Source: Methylobacterium sp. CB376 (GTDB taxonomy: Bacteria; Pseudomonadota; Alphaproteobacteria; Rhizobiales; Beijerinckiaceae). Taken from it: 64,000 nucleotides of DNA. Each line of letters opens with the position of its first letter. Within the stretch, counting starts at the first letter, position 1. The stretch spans positions 682,001-746,000 of the forward strand of contig NZ_CP121648.1 of the NCBI RefSeq assembly GCF_029714205.1. The letters run 5' to 3'. The notes under the pieces are model-generated. The model did not search any database and was not told where the DNA came from. It saw only the letters and a program-made list of their open reading frames with translations. Below are positions 26,839-36,247 of the stretch, piece by piece. The position numbers and the translations under genes are program-made.

Positions 26839-28225
26839 AGATGAAGGCCTGGTTGGCGTCGTTGCCGACCTGGACGAGGAGCGCGGCGAGGAGCAGCGCC
26901 GTTGCGGCCGCCACCCGGCCCGAGAGGGGCAGCCGGTGGGCGAGGTCGTGGGCGGTCGGCCCGATCACCGCGAGGGCGAAGGCCAGGGCCGCGAGCGGCC
27001 ACGCCTCCGGGACCGGCCCGGCCGCGGGCGCCGCGAGCCCGGCCGCGGGCGCCGCGAGCCCGGCTGCGGGCTCCGCGAGCCCGGCGAGCCCGCGATAGAC
27101 TGCGAGCGCGGTCGCGAAGTCGGGGGCCCGGAAAGGCACCCAGGCCAGCGCCACGAAGGCGAAGGTCGCCGCCCAGCCGGCGAGCGGGGGCAGGGCCAGC
27201 CCGGCCCGGCGCCACAGGACGTGGAGCGCGAGCGCCGCCCCGTGCGCCGCTCCCCAGGCCACGAAGGTGAGCCCCGCCCCGTGCCAGAGCCCGCCGAGCG
27301 TCATCGTGGCGAGGAGCGCCGCCGCCTGCCGCGGCAGGCCGTGCCGGCTGCCCCCGAACGGGATGTAGAGGTAGTCGCGCAGGAACTGCGACAGGGTGAT
27401 GTGCCAGCGCCGCCAGAAATCCTGGATCGAGGTCGCCCGGTAAGGCGCCCGGAAGTTCTCCGGCAGGACGATCCCGAACAGGAGCGCGAGGCCGAGCGCC
27501 ATGTCGGTGTAGCCCGAGAAGTCGACGTAGAGCTGCAGGGCGTAGCCGAGCACCGCCTGCGCGGCGGCTTCCGGGCCGAGGCCCGCCCCCGCCGCGGCCC
27601 AGAGCGGGTCGATGGCGGCGGCGAGGGGATCGCCGAGCGCCGCCTTCTTGGCGAGGCCCGCCGCGAGGAGCAGGAGGCCGCGCGCGGCGCTCTCGGCCCC
27701 GGGCCGCGGCGGCGCCGCGGCGAAGGCGGCCGGCCGCACCAGCGGCCCGGCGATCACCCGCGGGAAGAAGGCCGCGTACAGGACGTAGTCGGTCGGGCCG
27801 AGGGCGGGTCCGGTGCCCCGGCGCAGGTCGACCAGGTAGGCCACGTGCTGGAAGGTCAGGAAGGAGAGGCCGAGCGGCGCGAGGAGGAGCGGCACCGGGA
27901 CGGCGGCGCCGGTCAGGGCCGCGCCGAGCCCGGCGAAGAAGCCCAGATACTTGAAGAGTCCGAGGAGCGCGACGTCGAGGACGAGGGCCAGGGTGATCAC
28001 CCGCCCGTCGCCGGAGCGCCGATACGCCTCGCCGGCGAGCCAGGTTCCGGCGATCGCGCCGAGGAGCAGCGGCAGGGCGCGCAGGTCCCACCACCCGTAA
28101 TAGGCGAGCGACAGGCCGGCGAGGAGCCGAGCGTGCCAGGCGGGCCGCCACGCGAGGCAGAGCGCCTGCAGGGCGAGCGCGAGCGGCAGGGCGACGAGCA
28201 GGAAGGTGAGCGCGTTGAAGGGCAT
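26825..28225 (-). CDS. MBOAT-family membrane O-acyltransferase, AlgI-like
   Basis: A 466-residue membrane protein with about ten helices. AlgI hallmarks are FKYLGFF, PLGLSFLTFQHVAYLVD, FFPRVIAGPLVRP, FWRRWHITLSQFLRDYLYIPFGG, and the catalytic-histidine region TLGGLWHGAGLTFVAWG. It moves acetyl groups across the inner membrane for exopolysaccharide O-acetylation. The ATG at 28225 is preferred over an upstream in-frame start. A heptapeptide repeat (AGLAAPA) encoded by 21-bp DNA repeats sits in a loop near residue 390. First gene of a three-gene operon. Confidence 0.88.
   Translation of the reverse strand: MPFNALTFLLVALPLALALQALCLAWRPAWHARLLAGLSLAYYGWWDLRALPLLLGAIAGTWLAGEAYRRSGDGRVITLALVLDVALLGLFKYLGFFAGLGAALTGAAVPVPLLLAPLGLSFLTFQHVAYLVDLRRGTGPALGPTDYVLYAAFFPRVIAGPLVRPAAFAAAPPRPGAESAARGLLLLAAGLAKKAALGDPLAAAIDPLWAAAGAGLGPEAAAQAVLGYALQLYVDFSGYTDMALGLALLFGIVLPENFRAPYRATSIQDFWRRWHITLSQFLRDYLYIPFGGSRHGLPRQAAALLATMTLGGLWHGAGLTFVAWGAAHGAALALHVLWRRAGLALPPLAGWAATFAFVALAWVPFRAPDFATALAVYRGLAGLAEPAAGLAAPAAGLAAPAAGPVPEAWPLAALAFALAVIGPTAHDLAHRLPLSGRVAAATALLLAALLVQVGNDANQAFIYAQF
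27018..27080 (-). repeat. 21-bp tandem repeat within the MBOAT gene, three copies
   Basis: Units of CCGGCCGCGGGCGCCGCGAGC start at 27018, 27039 and 27060; the third has two changes. Read in frame as a heptapeptide, it lengthens a cytoplasmic or periplasmic loop without disturbing the frame. Confidence 0.8.
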
Positions 28226-28404
28226 CGCGGCTCGCGGGGGGCCGCAGGGTTGCCGGCGGACCGGCCCGGCTGCGTCGGGGAAGGCGACAGACGGCATAAG
28301 CGGCCCGCCCGGCGCCGCGGTCAACATCGCGGCCGGCCCGTCGCGTTGCCCGCCCGGCCGCGCTTGGCTAGGCTGCCGCGGCAGGCCTCCCGACGGGACG
28401 ACAG

Positions 28405-28935
28405 ATGACGAGCGACACGCCCGAGCCCTCCCCCGCGCGGCGCCGCCTCGTCGAGTGGGCGGATCCGCGGCTCACCGCCCGGGCGGGGCTCGGGCGCGCG
28501 GGGCTGGACTTCCTGCGCGCGCTGATGTCCGAGGAGGTGCCGCGCCCGCCGATCAGCGCGCTCGTCGGAATGGAGATGGTCTCGGCCGAGAGCGGCCAGG
28601 TCATCATGCGCATGGCTCCCGGGGAACACCTCTACAACCCGATCGGCTGCGTGCACGGGGGAGCGATCGCGACCCTGCTCGACAGCGCGATGGGCTGCGC
28701 CGTGCACTCGCTGCTGCCGGAGGGACGCGGCTACACCACGCTCGAGATGAAGGTGAACTACCTGCGCGCCCTCACCCGGGAGACGGGCGTGGTCACGGCC
28801 GTCGGCGAGGTGCTGCATGCCGGGCGCCAGCAGGCCGTCGCCGAGGCGCGGCTGACGGACGAGGAGGGGCGCCTCTGCGCCACCGCCACCTCGACCTGCC
28901 TGCTGTTCGACCTGCCGGCCCGGCCGTCGGCCTGA
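28405..28935 (+). CDS. PaaI-type hotdog-fold thioesterase
   Basis: 176 residues. The hotdog signature NPIGCVHGGAIATLLDSAMG is intact, with the HGG turn and downstream acidic residue used in catalysis, followed by TLEMKVNYLRALTRETG. Family members hydrolyse acyl- or phenylacetyl-CoA thioesters; the substrate here is not indicated. Divergent from the MBOAT operon across a 179-bp promoter region. Confidence 0.85.
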   Translation: MTSDTPEPSPARRRLVEWADPRLTARAGLGRAGLDFLRALMSEEVPRPPISALVGMEMVSAESGQVIMRMAPGEHLYNPIGCVHGGAIATLLDSAMGCAVHSLLPEGRGYTTLEMKVNYLRALTRETGVVTAVGEVLHAGRQQAVAEARLTDEEGRLCATATSTCLLFDLPARPSA

Positions 28936-29002
28936 TCGCGGCGCGACGGCGGACGATATCTGGTGTAAGCTCGGCCGTCCCCGGTCTATCTCGGTGATGC
29001 CG

Positions 29003-29410
29003 ATGTCTCCTGATCAGATCCGCCTCGTCCAGGACAGTTTCGAGTCAGTCAGTCCGATCGCCGCGACGGCCGCCGATCTGTTCTACGACCGCCTGTTCAC
29101 GATCGCCCCAGACCTGCGCCCGCTCTTCCCCGACGACATGAGCGAGCAGAAGCAGAAGCTGATGGCGATGCTGGGGCTCGCCGTGGCGCAGCTCGGCCGG
29201 CCCGACACGGTGGTGCCGGCCATCCAGGAGCTCGGGCGGCGGCACGTCGCCTACGGCGTCGGCGAGGCGCACTTCGCGCCCGTCGGGGAGGCGCTGCTCT
29301 GGACCCTGCAGCAGGGCCTGGGCCCGGCCTTCACTCCGGAGCTGCGCGAGGCCTGGACCGCCACCTACGGCCTCGTCGCGGGGCTGATGTCGGGGGCGGC
29401 CCGCGCCTGA
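29003..29410 (+). CDS. single-domain bacterial globin
   Basis: About 135 residues. The globin fold is seen from IRLVQDSFESVSPIAATAADLFYDRLFTI..LRPLF (helices A-C) to LGRRHVAYGVGEAHF, where the His is the proximal haem ligand, and LLWTLQQGLG. Vgb-like haemoglobins bind oxygen or detoxify nitric oxide. GTG 28994 and ATG 28997 are also in frame, but a GGTGA 5 bases before ATG 29003 favours that start. Transcribed with or shortly after the thioesterase (67-bp gap). Confidence 0.85.
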   Translation: MSPDQIRLVQDSFESVSPIAATAADLFYDRLFTIAPDLRPLFPDDMSEQKQKLMAMLGLAVAQLGRPDTVVPAIQELGRRHVAYGVGEAHFAPVGEALLWTLQQGLGPAFTPELREAWTATYGLVAGLMSGAARA

Positions 29411-29430
29411 CCGGCGCCGGCAGGCCCGCT

Positions 29431-29468
29431 CATCCGCCGTCCGGACGTGATCGTCCGGACGGCGGATG
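29431..29468. terminator. 17-bp perfect hairpin between convergent genes
   Basis: CATCCGCCGTCCGGACG (29431-29447) and its exact complement (29452-29468) flank a TGAT loop. It lies between the ends of the globin and the second mucR-type gene, which converge, so it can serve both as a bidirectional terminator. Its right edge merges with the dispersed repeat copy C. Confidence 0.7.
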
Positions 29469-29537
29469 CCAAGCCCGCGCGGCGCGTGAGCGAAGCCGAC
29501 ATCCGCATGGCGACTCCGTCCGTCGGATGTCGCATCA
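29469..29537. repeat. dispersed intergenic element, partial copy C
   Basis: Matches copies A and B over CCAAGCCCGCGCGGCGC, GAGCGAAGCCGACATCCGC and GTCGGATGTCGCAT, lacking the middle GGAGATGGCGAAGCAATC block. Inverted arms GACATCCG (29498-29505) and CGGATGTC (29524-29531) are kept. It ends at the stop codon of the mucR-type gene. Confidence 0.65.
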
Positions 29538-30035
29538 CTCGGCCGCCGTCCTCGGCGGCCGGCCGCGCCGCGCCGGCGTCTTCGCGCTCACCACCGCGTC
29601 GGCCGCCGCCCGCTTCTGCATCGCGCGCTCGCGGCGCAGCTGGCCGAGGCCGAGGCTCTTGGCGAGTTCGGAGCGCTGGGCCGCGTAGGTCGCCGCCACC
29701 ATCGGGTAGTCCGGCGGCAGGCCCCACTTCTCCCGGTACTGCTCGGGGGTGAGCCCGCGCCCGGACAGGTGCCGCTTCAGCGACTTGTAGGGCTTGCCAT
29801 CCTCGAGCGAGATGATCGCGTCCGGCGTCACCGTCTTCTTGATCGGGATCGGCGGCACCGGCTTCTCCGGGGCCGCCGGCGGCGGCGCGATCAATGCGTG
29901 CAGCGTCTCGTACACGCTGCGCAGCACGGCCGGCAGCTCGGCGCCGGAGATCCGGTTGTTGGAGACATACGCGGCAACGATGTCGCTCGCGAGCTCCGTC
30001 AGATTGATGGAGGATTCCTCTACGACGGCACTCAT
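29535..30035 (-). CDS. Ros/MucR-family transcriptional regulator, second paralogue, zinc-ligand-free
   Basis: 166 residues, close to the 8475-8948 protein. The core KPVPPIPIKKTVTPDAIISL and EDGKPYKSLKRHL is the same apart from a few positions. Again Ser replaces the zinc Cys and HLSGRG lacks the second His. An extra C-terminal basic tail (KTPARRGRPPR) resembles an AT-hook (GRP core) and could add minor-groove binding. MucR proteins act as H-NS-like silencers and regulators of surface polysaccharide and symbiosis genes. Confidence 0.9.
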   Translation of the reverse strand: MSAVVEESSINLTELASDIVAAYVSNNRISGAELPAVLRSVYETLHALIAPPPAAPEKPVPPIPIKKTVTPDAIISLEDGKPYKSLKRHLSGRGLTPEQYREKWGLPPDYPMVAATYAAQRSELAKSLGLGQLRRERAMQKRAAADAVVSAKTPARRGRPPRTAAE

Positions 30036-30190
30036 GGCTACGTCCTTTTGAATGACGCCACAATTTTCCCCGAGCGCGATCCTTCGTCAATCGATCCAGG
30101 CTGCTTGTTCGCAAATAATCACCGCTGCGCACTTTGTGGGAATGTCGGCAAGTGACTTACGGTTGCTGATATCTTTGCCAATCCACCGCC
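30036..30190 (-). promoter_or_regulatory. AT-rich promoter region of the second mucR-type gene
   Basis: The first 150 bases upstream of the start are poorer in GC than average, with CAATTTTCC, CAAATAATCACC and TTGCTGATATCTTTG. This resembles the arrangement upstream of the first paralogue and fits autoregulation. The rest of the 514-bp gap (30190-30549) is GC-rich with no gene I would support. Confidence 0.4.
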
Positions 30191-30549
30191 TGCGTGCAGA
30201 AACCCGGAGGCTTCGGGGGCGCGCCGCCAGGGTCGCGCTGCCGCGAACCCGAGGGAAGCCATGCGGTTTGGGCATGAATCGCGGCCCGGTTGCGGCCCGA
30301 GATGCGCGGGTCTCGCGGTCAGCCCCGACCGGCATGCAGCCGGCGCGCCCCTCCGGGCGGAGGGCGGCGGCTTCCCGGGAGGCCGCGACCGACGCGCGCC
30401 CGCCACCGGGGGCCGGCGCGCCGCGGTCGCGGCCCGGCGCCGGGACCCTGGAGCAGCGCCCGATCACGCTGCACGCGGACGCTGCTCCCGGTCGTGGATG
30501 GTGCCGCATCGTCCTCGACGAACCGGCATCCACGTCGCCGAGAATTGCT

Positions 30550-31488
30550 CTAGCCGCCGGGGCAGCCCTGCGCGTCCACGTACAGGGCGTAGACCGACTG
30601 GCTCGCGGCCATGAACAGGCGGTTGCGGTGCCGGCCGCCGAAGCAGAGGTTGGCGCAGCGCTCCGGCAGGCGGATGCGGCCGATCAGGCGGCCGTCGGGG
30701 TTGAACACCATCACCCCGTCGAGGGCGTCGTCGCCCATGCCCCAGCCGCACCAGAGATTGCCGTCGACGTCGCAGCGGATCCCGTCCGGCGTGCCCGGCC
30801 CGGCATCGATCAGGACGCGCCGGTTGGCGAGCCCGCGCCCGCCCGTCACGTCGAAGGCCGCGATGCGCCGGGTCGGCTGCCCGCGGGATTCCACGAGGTA
30901 GAGCACGGATTCGTCCGGGGAGAAGCAGAGGCCGTTCGGGCCGGCGATCTCCCGCGCCGCCGCCTCCAGCGTCCCGGTCGCGGGGTCGAGCCGGTAGACG
31001 TTCTGGGCCAGTTCCGGCTCGGCCCGCTCGCCCTCGTAGTGGCCCAGGATGCCGAAGGGCGGGTCGGTGAACCAGACCGCCCCGTCCGAGGCCACCACGA
31101 CGTCGTTCGGCGAGTTGAGGCGCCGCCCCTCGAAGGACTCGGCCAGGACCGTGACGGCGCCGTCGTACTCGGTGCGGGTCACCCGCCGCCCGCCATGCTC
31201 GCAGGTGACGAGGCGCCCCTGCCGGTCGCGGGTGTTGCCGTTCGCGAAGCGCGAGGGCTTGCGGAAGGTCCCGACTACCCCGCTCTCCTCGTCCCAGCGC
31301 AGGATGCGGTCGTTGGGAATGTCGCTCCACAGCAGGCAGCGCCCGTCCCCGAACCAGACCGGCCCCTCGGCCCAGCGGCAGCCGGTGGCGAGGCGCTCGA
31401 CGGCGGCGCTGAAGACCCGGTAGCGGGCGAAGGAGGCGTCGATGATCTCGACCGCCGGGTCGGGGTAGCGCGGGCTCGGTGTCCACAC
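30550..31488 (-). CDS. SMP-30/gluconolactonase-family lactonase
   Basis: A 312-residue six-bladed propeller. Metal-binding marks are the Glu in WAEGPVWFGDG, Asn in RLNSPNDVVV, Asn in GPNGLCFSPDES and Asp in GTPDGIRCDVDGNLW. The family hydrolyses sugar lactones. Because a uronate dehydrogenase, permease and GntR regulator adjoin, the likely substrate is the aldarolactone made by that dehydrogenase. It lies 13 bases after the MFS gene, in the same operon. Confidence 0.88.
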   Translation of the reverse strand: MWTPSPRYPDPAVEIIDASFARYRVFSAAVERLATGCRWAEGPVWFGDGRCLLWSDIPNDRILRWDEESGVVGTFRKPSRFANGNTRDRQGRLVTCEHGGRRVTRTEYDGAVTVLAESFEGRRLNSPNDVVVASDGAVWFTDPPFGILGHYEGERAEPELAQNVYRLDPATGTLEAAAREIAGPNGLCFSPDESVLYLVESRGQPTRRIAAFDVTGGRGLANRRVLIDAGPGTPDGIRCDVDGNLWCGWGMGDDALDGVMVFNPDGRLIGRIRLPERCANLCFGGRHRNRLFMAASQSVYALYVDAQGCPGG

Positions 31489-31501
31489 GGGGCCTGTCTC
31501 C

Positions 31502-32794
31502 TCACTCGGCCTTCATCGTCGCGGGGCCGGCGCCCAGGGGCAAGGCGGGCGGCACGGCCGCCGCGCGGCCCCGCTCGCCGAGCAGGAGCCAGACCACCAG
31601 CAGCGCCGCGAGATCGAAGACCGAGAGGCAGGCGAAGAGCGGCTCGTAGCCGATGCGCGCGGCCGCCTGGCCGATCAGCAGCGAGAACAGCGTGGCGCCG
31701 AGATAGCCCGCCATGCCGCCGAACCCGGTCGCGGTGGCGACCTCCTGCGGGGCGAAGCGGTCGGTGACGACCGCGTAGAGCAGGCTCGACAGCATCTGGT
31801 GCGCGAAGGCCCCGAGCGAGAACAGCGCGATCACCGTGAAGGGGCTCGCCACGAGGCCGATCAGCCCCGGACCGATCATGCAGACCGCCCCCACCCCGAT
31901 GCCGGCGACCCGCGAGTTGCGCAGCGAGATCCGGAAGCGCCGGGCGAGAAAGGGGGAGAGGTAGCCGCTCGCCACGCAGCCGAGATCCGCCGCCAGGAAG
32001 GGCATCCACGCGAACAGGGCGAATTGCCTGATGTCCATCCCCCGGGCCGTGACCATGTAGAGGGGGATCCAGTAGTTGAAGGTCTGCCAGGCCGGCTCGG
32101 TCAGGAAGCGGGCCGCCGCGATGCCCCAGAACGGCCGCGCGGTGAGGACCGCGCGCACCGAGGGCCTGGGCAGGGCCGGCCGCGTGCCGATATGGGCGCG
32201 CTCCGCCGCGCCGAGCGCCGGGTGGCGGTCGGGGTCGCGGTAGAGGAGCCACCACAGCAGGGCGACGCCCACCGACATCAGGCCGGTGATCACGAAGGCG
32301 GCCTGCCAGCCGAGGCTGAGCGAGAGCCAGATCACCAGCGGCGGCGCGATCATCGCCCCGACCGAGGAACCGGTGTTGAACCAGCCGGTGGCGATCGAGC
32401 GCTCCTGGGGCGGGAACCACAGGGTCGAGGTCTTCACGGCGGCCGGGATCGCCGCCCCCTCCCCCACCGCCAGCAGGGCGCGGAACCCCGCCATCGACAG
32501 CCAGCCGGTCGCCAGCCCGTGCAGCGCGCAGGCCGTGCCCCAGATCAGGGCGAAGACCACGTAGCCGGTGCGCAGGCCGATCAGGTCGGTGAGGTAGCCC
32601 GCGAGCGGCTGCATCAGCCCATAGGTCACCTGGAACGCCGCCACCACGTAGGAATACTGCTCGGTGGTGAAGCTCAGCTGCTCCTTCAGGACGGGGGCGA
32701 GCACGCCCAGCGCGTTCCGGTCGATGTAGTTGACCACCGTGCCGAGCGCCACGAGGACGAGGATGCCCCAGCGGAGCCTGCCGACCTTGCCCAT
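31502..32794 (-). CDS. MFS anion:cation symporter, hexuronate/aldarate permease type
   Basis: 430 residues, 12 helices. The ACS-family opening RLRWGILVLVALGTVVNYIDRNALGVLAPVL, the AAFQVTYGLMQPLAGYLTDLIGLR loop and VGEGAAIPAAVKTSTLWFPPQERSIATGWFNTGSS match ExuT/GudP-type transporters. It should import hexuronates or aldarates for the neighbouring enzymes. First gene of the minus-strand pair, divergent from the GntR gene. Confidence 0.88.
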   Translation of the reverse strand: MGKVGRLRWGILVLVALGTVVNYIDRNALGVLAPVLKEQLSFTTEQYSYVVAAFQVTYGLMQPLAGYLTDLIGLRTGYVVFALIWGTACALHGLATGWLSMAGFRALLAVGEGAAIPAAVKTSTLWFPPQERSIATGWFNTGSSVGAMIAPPLVIWLSLSLGWQAAFVITGLMSVGVALLWWLLYRDPDRHPALGAAERAHIGTRPALPRPSVRAVLTARPFWGIAAARFLTEPAWQTFNYWIPLYMVTARGMDIRQFALFAWMPFLAADLGCVASGYLSPFLARRFRISLRNSRVAGIGVGAVCMIGPGLIGLVASPFTVIALFSLGAFAHQMLSSLLYAVVTDRFAPQEVATATGFGGMAGYLGATLFSLLIGQAAARIGYEPLFACLSVFDLAALLVVWLLLGERGRAAAVPPALPLGAGPATMKAE

Positions 32795-32859
32795 CCGTTC
32801 CCCTCCCGCGCGGCGCGCCCCTCCCTTGCCACGGGGCGCGCGCTTCGTTACTGCGCTCG

Positions 32860-32869
32860 TTATCGATAA
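32860..32869. promoter_or_regulatory. TTATCGATAA palindrome between the MFS and GntR genes
   Basis: A perfect 10-bp palindrome in a short AT-rich patch (TTATCGATAATGATATTGG) of an otherwise GC-rich 74-bp divergent region. Position and symmetry suit the operator of the FCD-type GntR regulator. It overlaps the first possible start codon of that gene, hinting that the true start is the in-frame GTG at 32896. Confidence 0.5.
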
Positions 32870-33623
32870 TGATATTGGCTGACAAGAGAGGGCCCGTGCC
32901 CGAGGCCGCGCCGACCACGATCCACGCCCTCCCGCGGGGGCGGCGCCACGTCCAGGTGGCGGACGCCCTGCGGCGGGCGATCATGCTGGGCGAGGTGGCG
33001 CCCGGCGCGGCGCTGCTCGAACTCGAGCTCGCCTCCCGCTTCGGCTGCAGCCAGGGCCCGGTCCGCGAGGCGCTGCTGCTGCTGCAGGAGGAGGGGCTGG
33101 TGCAGCGTTTCGGCCACCGCGGCACCCGGGTGTCGGAGACGAGCCCGGACGAGGCGCTGGAGATGCTGCGCCTGCGCCGGGACATGGAGTGCCGGGCGGC
33201 GCGGCGGGCCTTCGCGGGGCCGCCCGACCCGGACCTGCTGCCCGACCTTCGCGGCCGGCTCGCCGCCATGGAGGCGGCCGCCGCGGCGGGCGACGCCTAC
33301 GCCCTGGCGCAGGCGGACCGCGCCTTCCACCGGCGCCTGTTCGCGGCGGCGCGGCTGCCGAGCCTGGAGCCGCTGCTGCTGCGCTGCCTGACCCACAACC
33401 ACCGCTTCAAGATGCTGCGCGGCCCGGTGCCGCCCGACCTGGCGCACACGGCGCGGCGGCATCTCGGCATCCTGGCGGCGGTGGAGCGGCGGGACGGGAC
33501 GGCGCTCGCGGCGGCGCTGGCCCACCACGTCGCCACGATCCTGGATGACGGCCCCTCGCTCCTCGACGAGGCCGAGAGGGCCGGCGGCGCGGGCGCGCCG
33601 GCGCGGAGGGGGATGCATGGTGA
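32869..33623 (+). CDS. GntR-family (FCD) transcriptional regulator, frame disturbed at the 3' end
   Basis: A winged helix N-terminus (VQVADALRRAIMLGEVAPG...LASRFGCSQGPVREALLLLQEEGLV) and an FCD ligand domain with metal-type Asp and His residues (RLRRDME, DRAFHRRLF, HLGILAAVERRD, HHVATIL). It likely controls the uronate genes. The reading frame has no stop where the protein should end and runs on through the next gene to 34437 in nonsense. One extra G in the GGGGG at 33608-33612 would give ARRGDAW and a stop at 33621-33623, overlapping the next start (ATGGTGA). Coordinates given here follow that reading. Confidence 0.75.
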
Positions 33624-34493
33624 GGATCGCGCTCTCGGGAGCGGGCGGGCAGATCGGGCGGTCCCTGCGCCCGCGGCTCCTCGCGGCGGGGCACCGGCTG
33701 CGCTCGGGTGCGGGCTTCGACGCGCTGGAGCCCCTGTCGGCGGAGGAGACGATCGCGGCGGGCGACCTGCGCGACCCGGAGGCGGTGGACCGTCTCCTGT
33801 CGGGCAGCGAGGTGCTGGTCCACATGGCGGGCACCAGCGTCGAGAGGCCGCTGCCGGAGGTGATCGAGAACAACCTCGTGGCGCTCCACGCGGTCTACGA
33901 GGGCGCGCGCCGCCACGGGCTGCGCAGGGTGGTGTTCGCGAGTTCGAACCACGCCTTCGGGATGCACCCGGTCGAGGCGCGGCTGGGGGCCGAGGCCCCG
34001 TTCCGGCCGGACGGGTTCTACGGGCTCAGCAAGGCCTGGGGCGAGGCGATGGGCCGGATGTACTGGGACAAGCACGGCATCGAGGGGGTGGCGCTGCGCA
34101 TCGGCACGGCGCAGCCCCGCCCGACCGAGCCGCGCCACCTCGCGACCTGGCTCGGCCTCGACGACCTCGCGGAGCTCGTGCTTCGCGCGGTCACGGCGGC
34201 CGTGCCGGGCTACCTCGCGGTCTGGGGGGTGTCGGACAACGGCGCCAGCTACTGGGACAATTCCGGCGCGGCGGCGATCGGCTACCGGCCGCGGCAATCG
34301 GCGGACGCCTTCGCGCGCGAGATCCTGGCCGGCGCCGACCCGCGCGACCCGGTGGCGCGCCGGTTCCAGGGCGGGAGCTTCGCGGCGATGGACTACACCC
34401 CGGAGACGGAGCGGCCGGACCGCTCCTCGGGGGGTGATCCGGCGCGCGAAGGCGCGGTCCCGAAGCCGGATCGGCCCGCCGACCCGGATCCGC

Positions 34494-34504
<11 letters not shown>
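33617..34504 (+). CDS. uronate dehydrogenase-like NAD-dependent epimerase/dehydratase family enzyme
   Basis: A 295-residue extended short-chain dehydrogenase. NAD motif [15 protein letters not shown], the [11 protein letters not shown] segment, catalytic [20 protein letters not shown] (Tyr-x-x-x-Lys) and [20 protein letters not shown] match uronate dehydrogenases, which oxidise glucuronate or galacturonate to aldarolactones. It fits the adjoining lactonase and permease. Its 3' end overlaps the convergent aldo/keto reductase by 11 bases. Confidence 0.82.
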
Positions 34505-35480
<976 letters not shown>

Positions 35481-35596
35481 GGACGAGGCTCCTTCGCGTG
35501 CGGGATGAGGCGGGGGATCTGCGCCGACGGGTGGCCGATTCAAGGCGGGCCGGCCGCGCCTATCTGAGATCGCAGCCGCCCGCCGCCCGGACCCGC

Positions 35597-36193
35597 ATGG
35601 CCACCTACTTCACCGCCAACACCCATTTCGGCGACGCCCGCATCCTGCGCCAGCGACGCCGCTTCGCCAGCGTCGAGGAGCACGACGAGACCCTGATCCG
35701 GCACTGGAATACCGTGATCGGGCCCGGGGACGCGGTCTGGCACCTTGGCGACTTCGCGGCCGGGGCGAGCCGCGCCCGCTGCCGCGAGATCTTCGCCCGG
35801 CTCAACGGCGTCAAGCGGCTGGTGCGCGGCAACCACGACACCAACCGCGTGCTCACCCTGCCCTGGGCCGAGCCGCCGACCGAGAGCTACCGGCTGAACC
35901 TCCCCGCGGCGGACGGGAGCGCCTGCCGGCTCTTCCTCGCCCACTACGCCCACCGGGCCTGGCCCGGCCTCTGGCGCGGCACCCGCCACCTCTACGGCCA
36001 CACCCATGGGACGATCCCCGACACGACCCGCTCCTGCGACGTGGGCGTCGACGCCTGGGACGACCGCCCGGTCGGCATCGCCGCCCTGGTCGCCCGCCAG
36101 CGCGCCGCCACGCTCGTTCCCGACGAGCTGCGGCGCGATGCCGGGGTGGAGCCCGGCAGCCGCCGGGACTTATCCCTGAACCGTGATGATTGA
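35597..36193 (+). CDS. calcineurin-like metallophosphoesterase, variant first motif
   Basis: 198 residues. The metallophosphoesterase blocks are [22 protein letters not shown] and YGHTHG. The first block, normally DxH, reads TANTHFGD, so an Asn replaces the first metal-ligand Asp. All other ligands are kept. Substrate unknown; relatives act on cyclic nucleotides or other phosphodiesters. Its end overlaps the dyad upstream of the XRE gene. Confidence 0.8.
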   Translation: MATYFTANTHFGDARILRQRRRFASVEEHDETLIRHWNTVIGPGDAVWHLGDFAAGASRARCREIFARLNGVKRLVRGNHDTNRVLTLPWAEPPTESYRLNLPAADGSACRLFLAHYAHRAWPGLWRGTRHLYGHTHGTIPDTTRSCDVGVDAWDDRPVGIAALVARQRAATLVPDELRRDAGVEPGSRRDLSLNRDD

Positions 36194-36213
36194 TGTTCTG
36201 TACATCAATCATC
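36185..36213. promoter_or_regulatory. 12-bp perfect inverted repeat, likely operator of the XRE regulator
   Basis: GATGATTGATGT (36185-36196), a TCTGT spacer, then the exact complement (36202-36213). A TATGAT box follows at 36217. The site lies 35 bases before the XRE gene and overlaps the metallophosphoesterase stop, so repression by the XRE protein at its own promoter is plausible. Confidence 0.6.
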
Positions 36214-36247
36214 CGGTATGATACCGCTGTGCCACGAAGGAGCCGGC

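Noticed and set aside
30087..30533. Minus-strand 148-codon frame in the gap upstream of the second mucR-type gene
   Set aside because: No signal, motif or ribosome-binding site, and it covers the AT-rich promoter region.
33624..34437. C-terminal extension of the GntR protein as a real domain
   Set aside because: It is read out of frame over a clear dehydrogenase gene and is G/R/P low-complexity.
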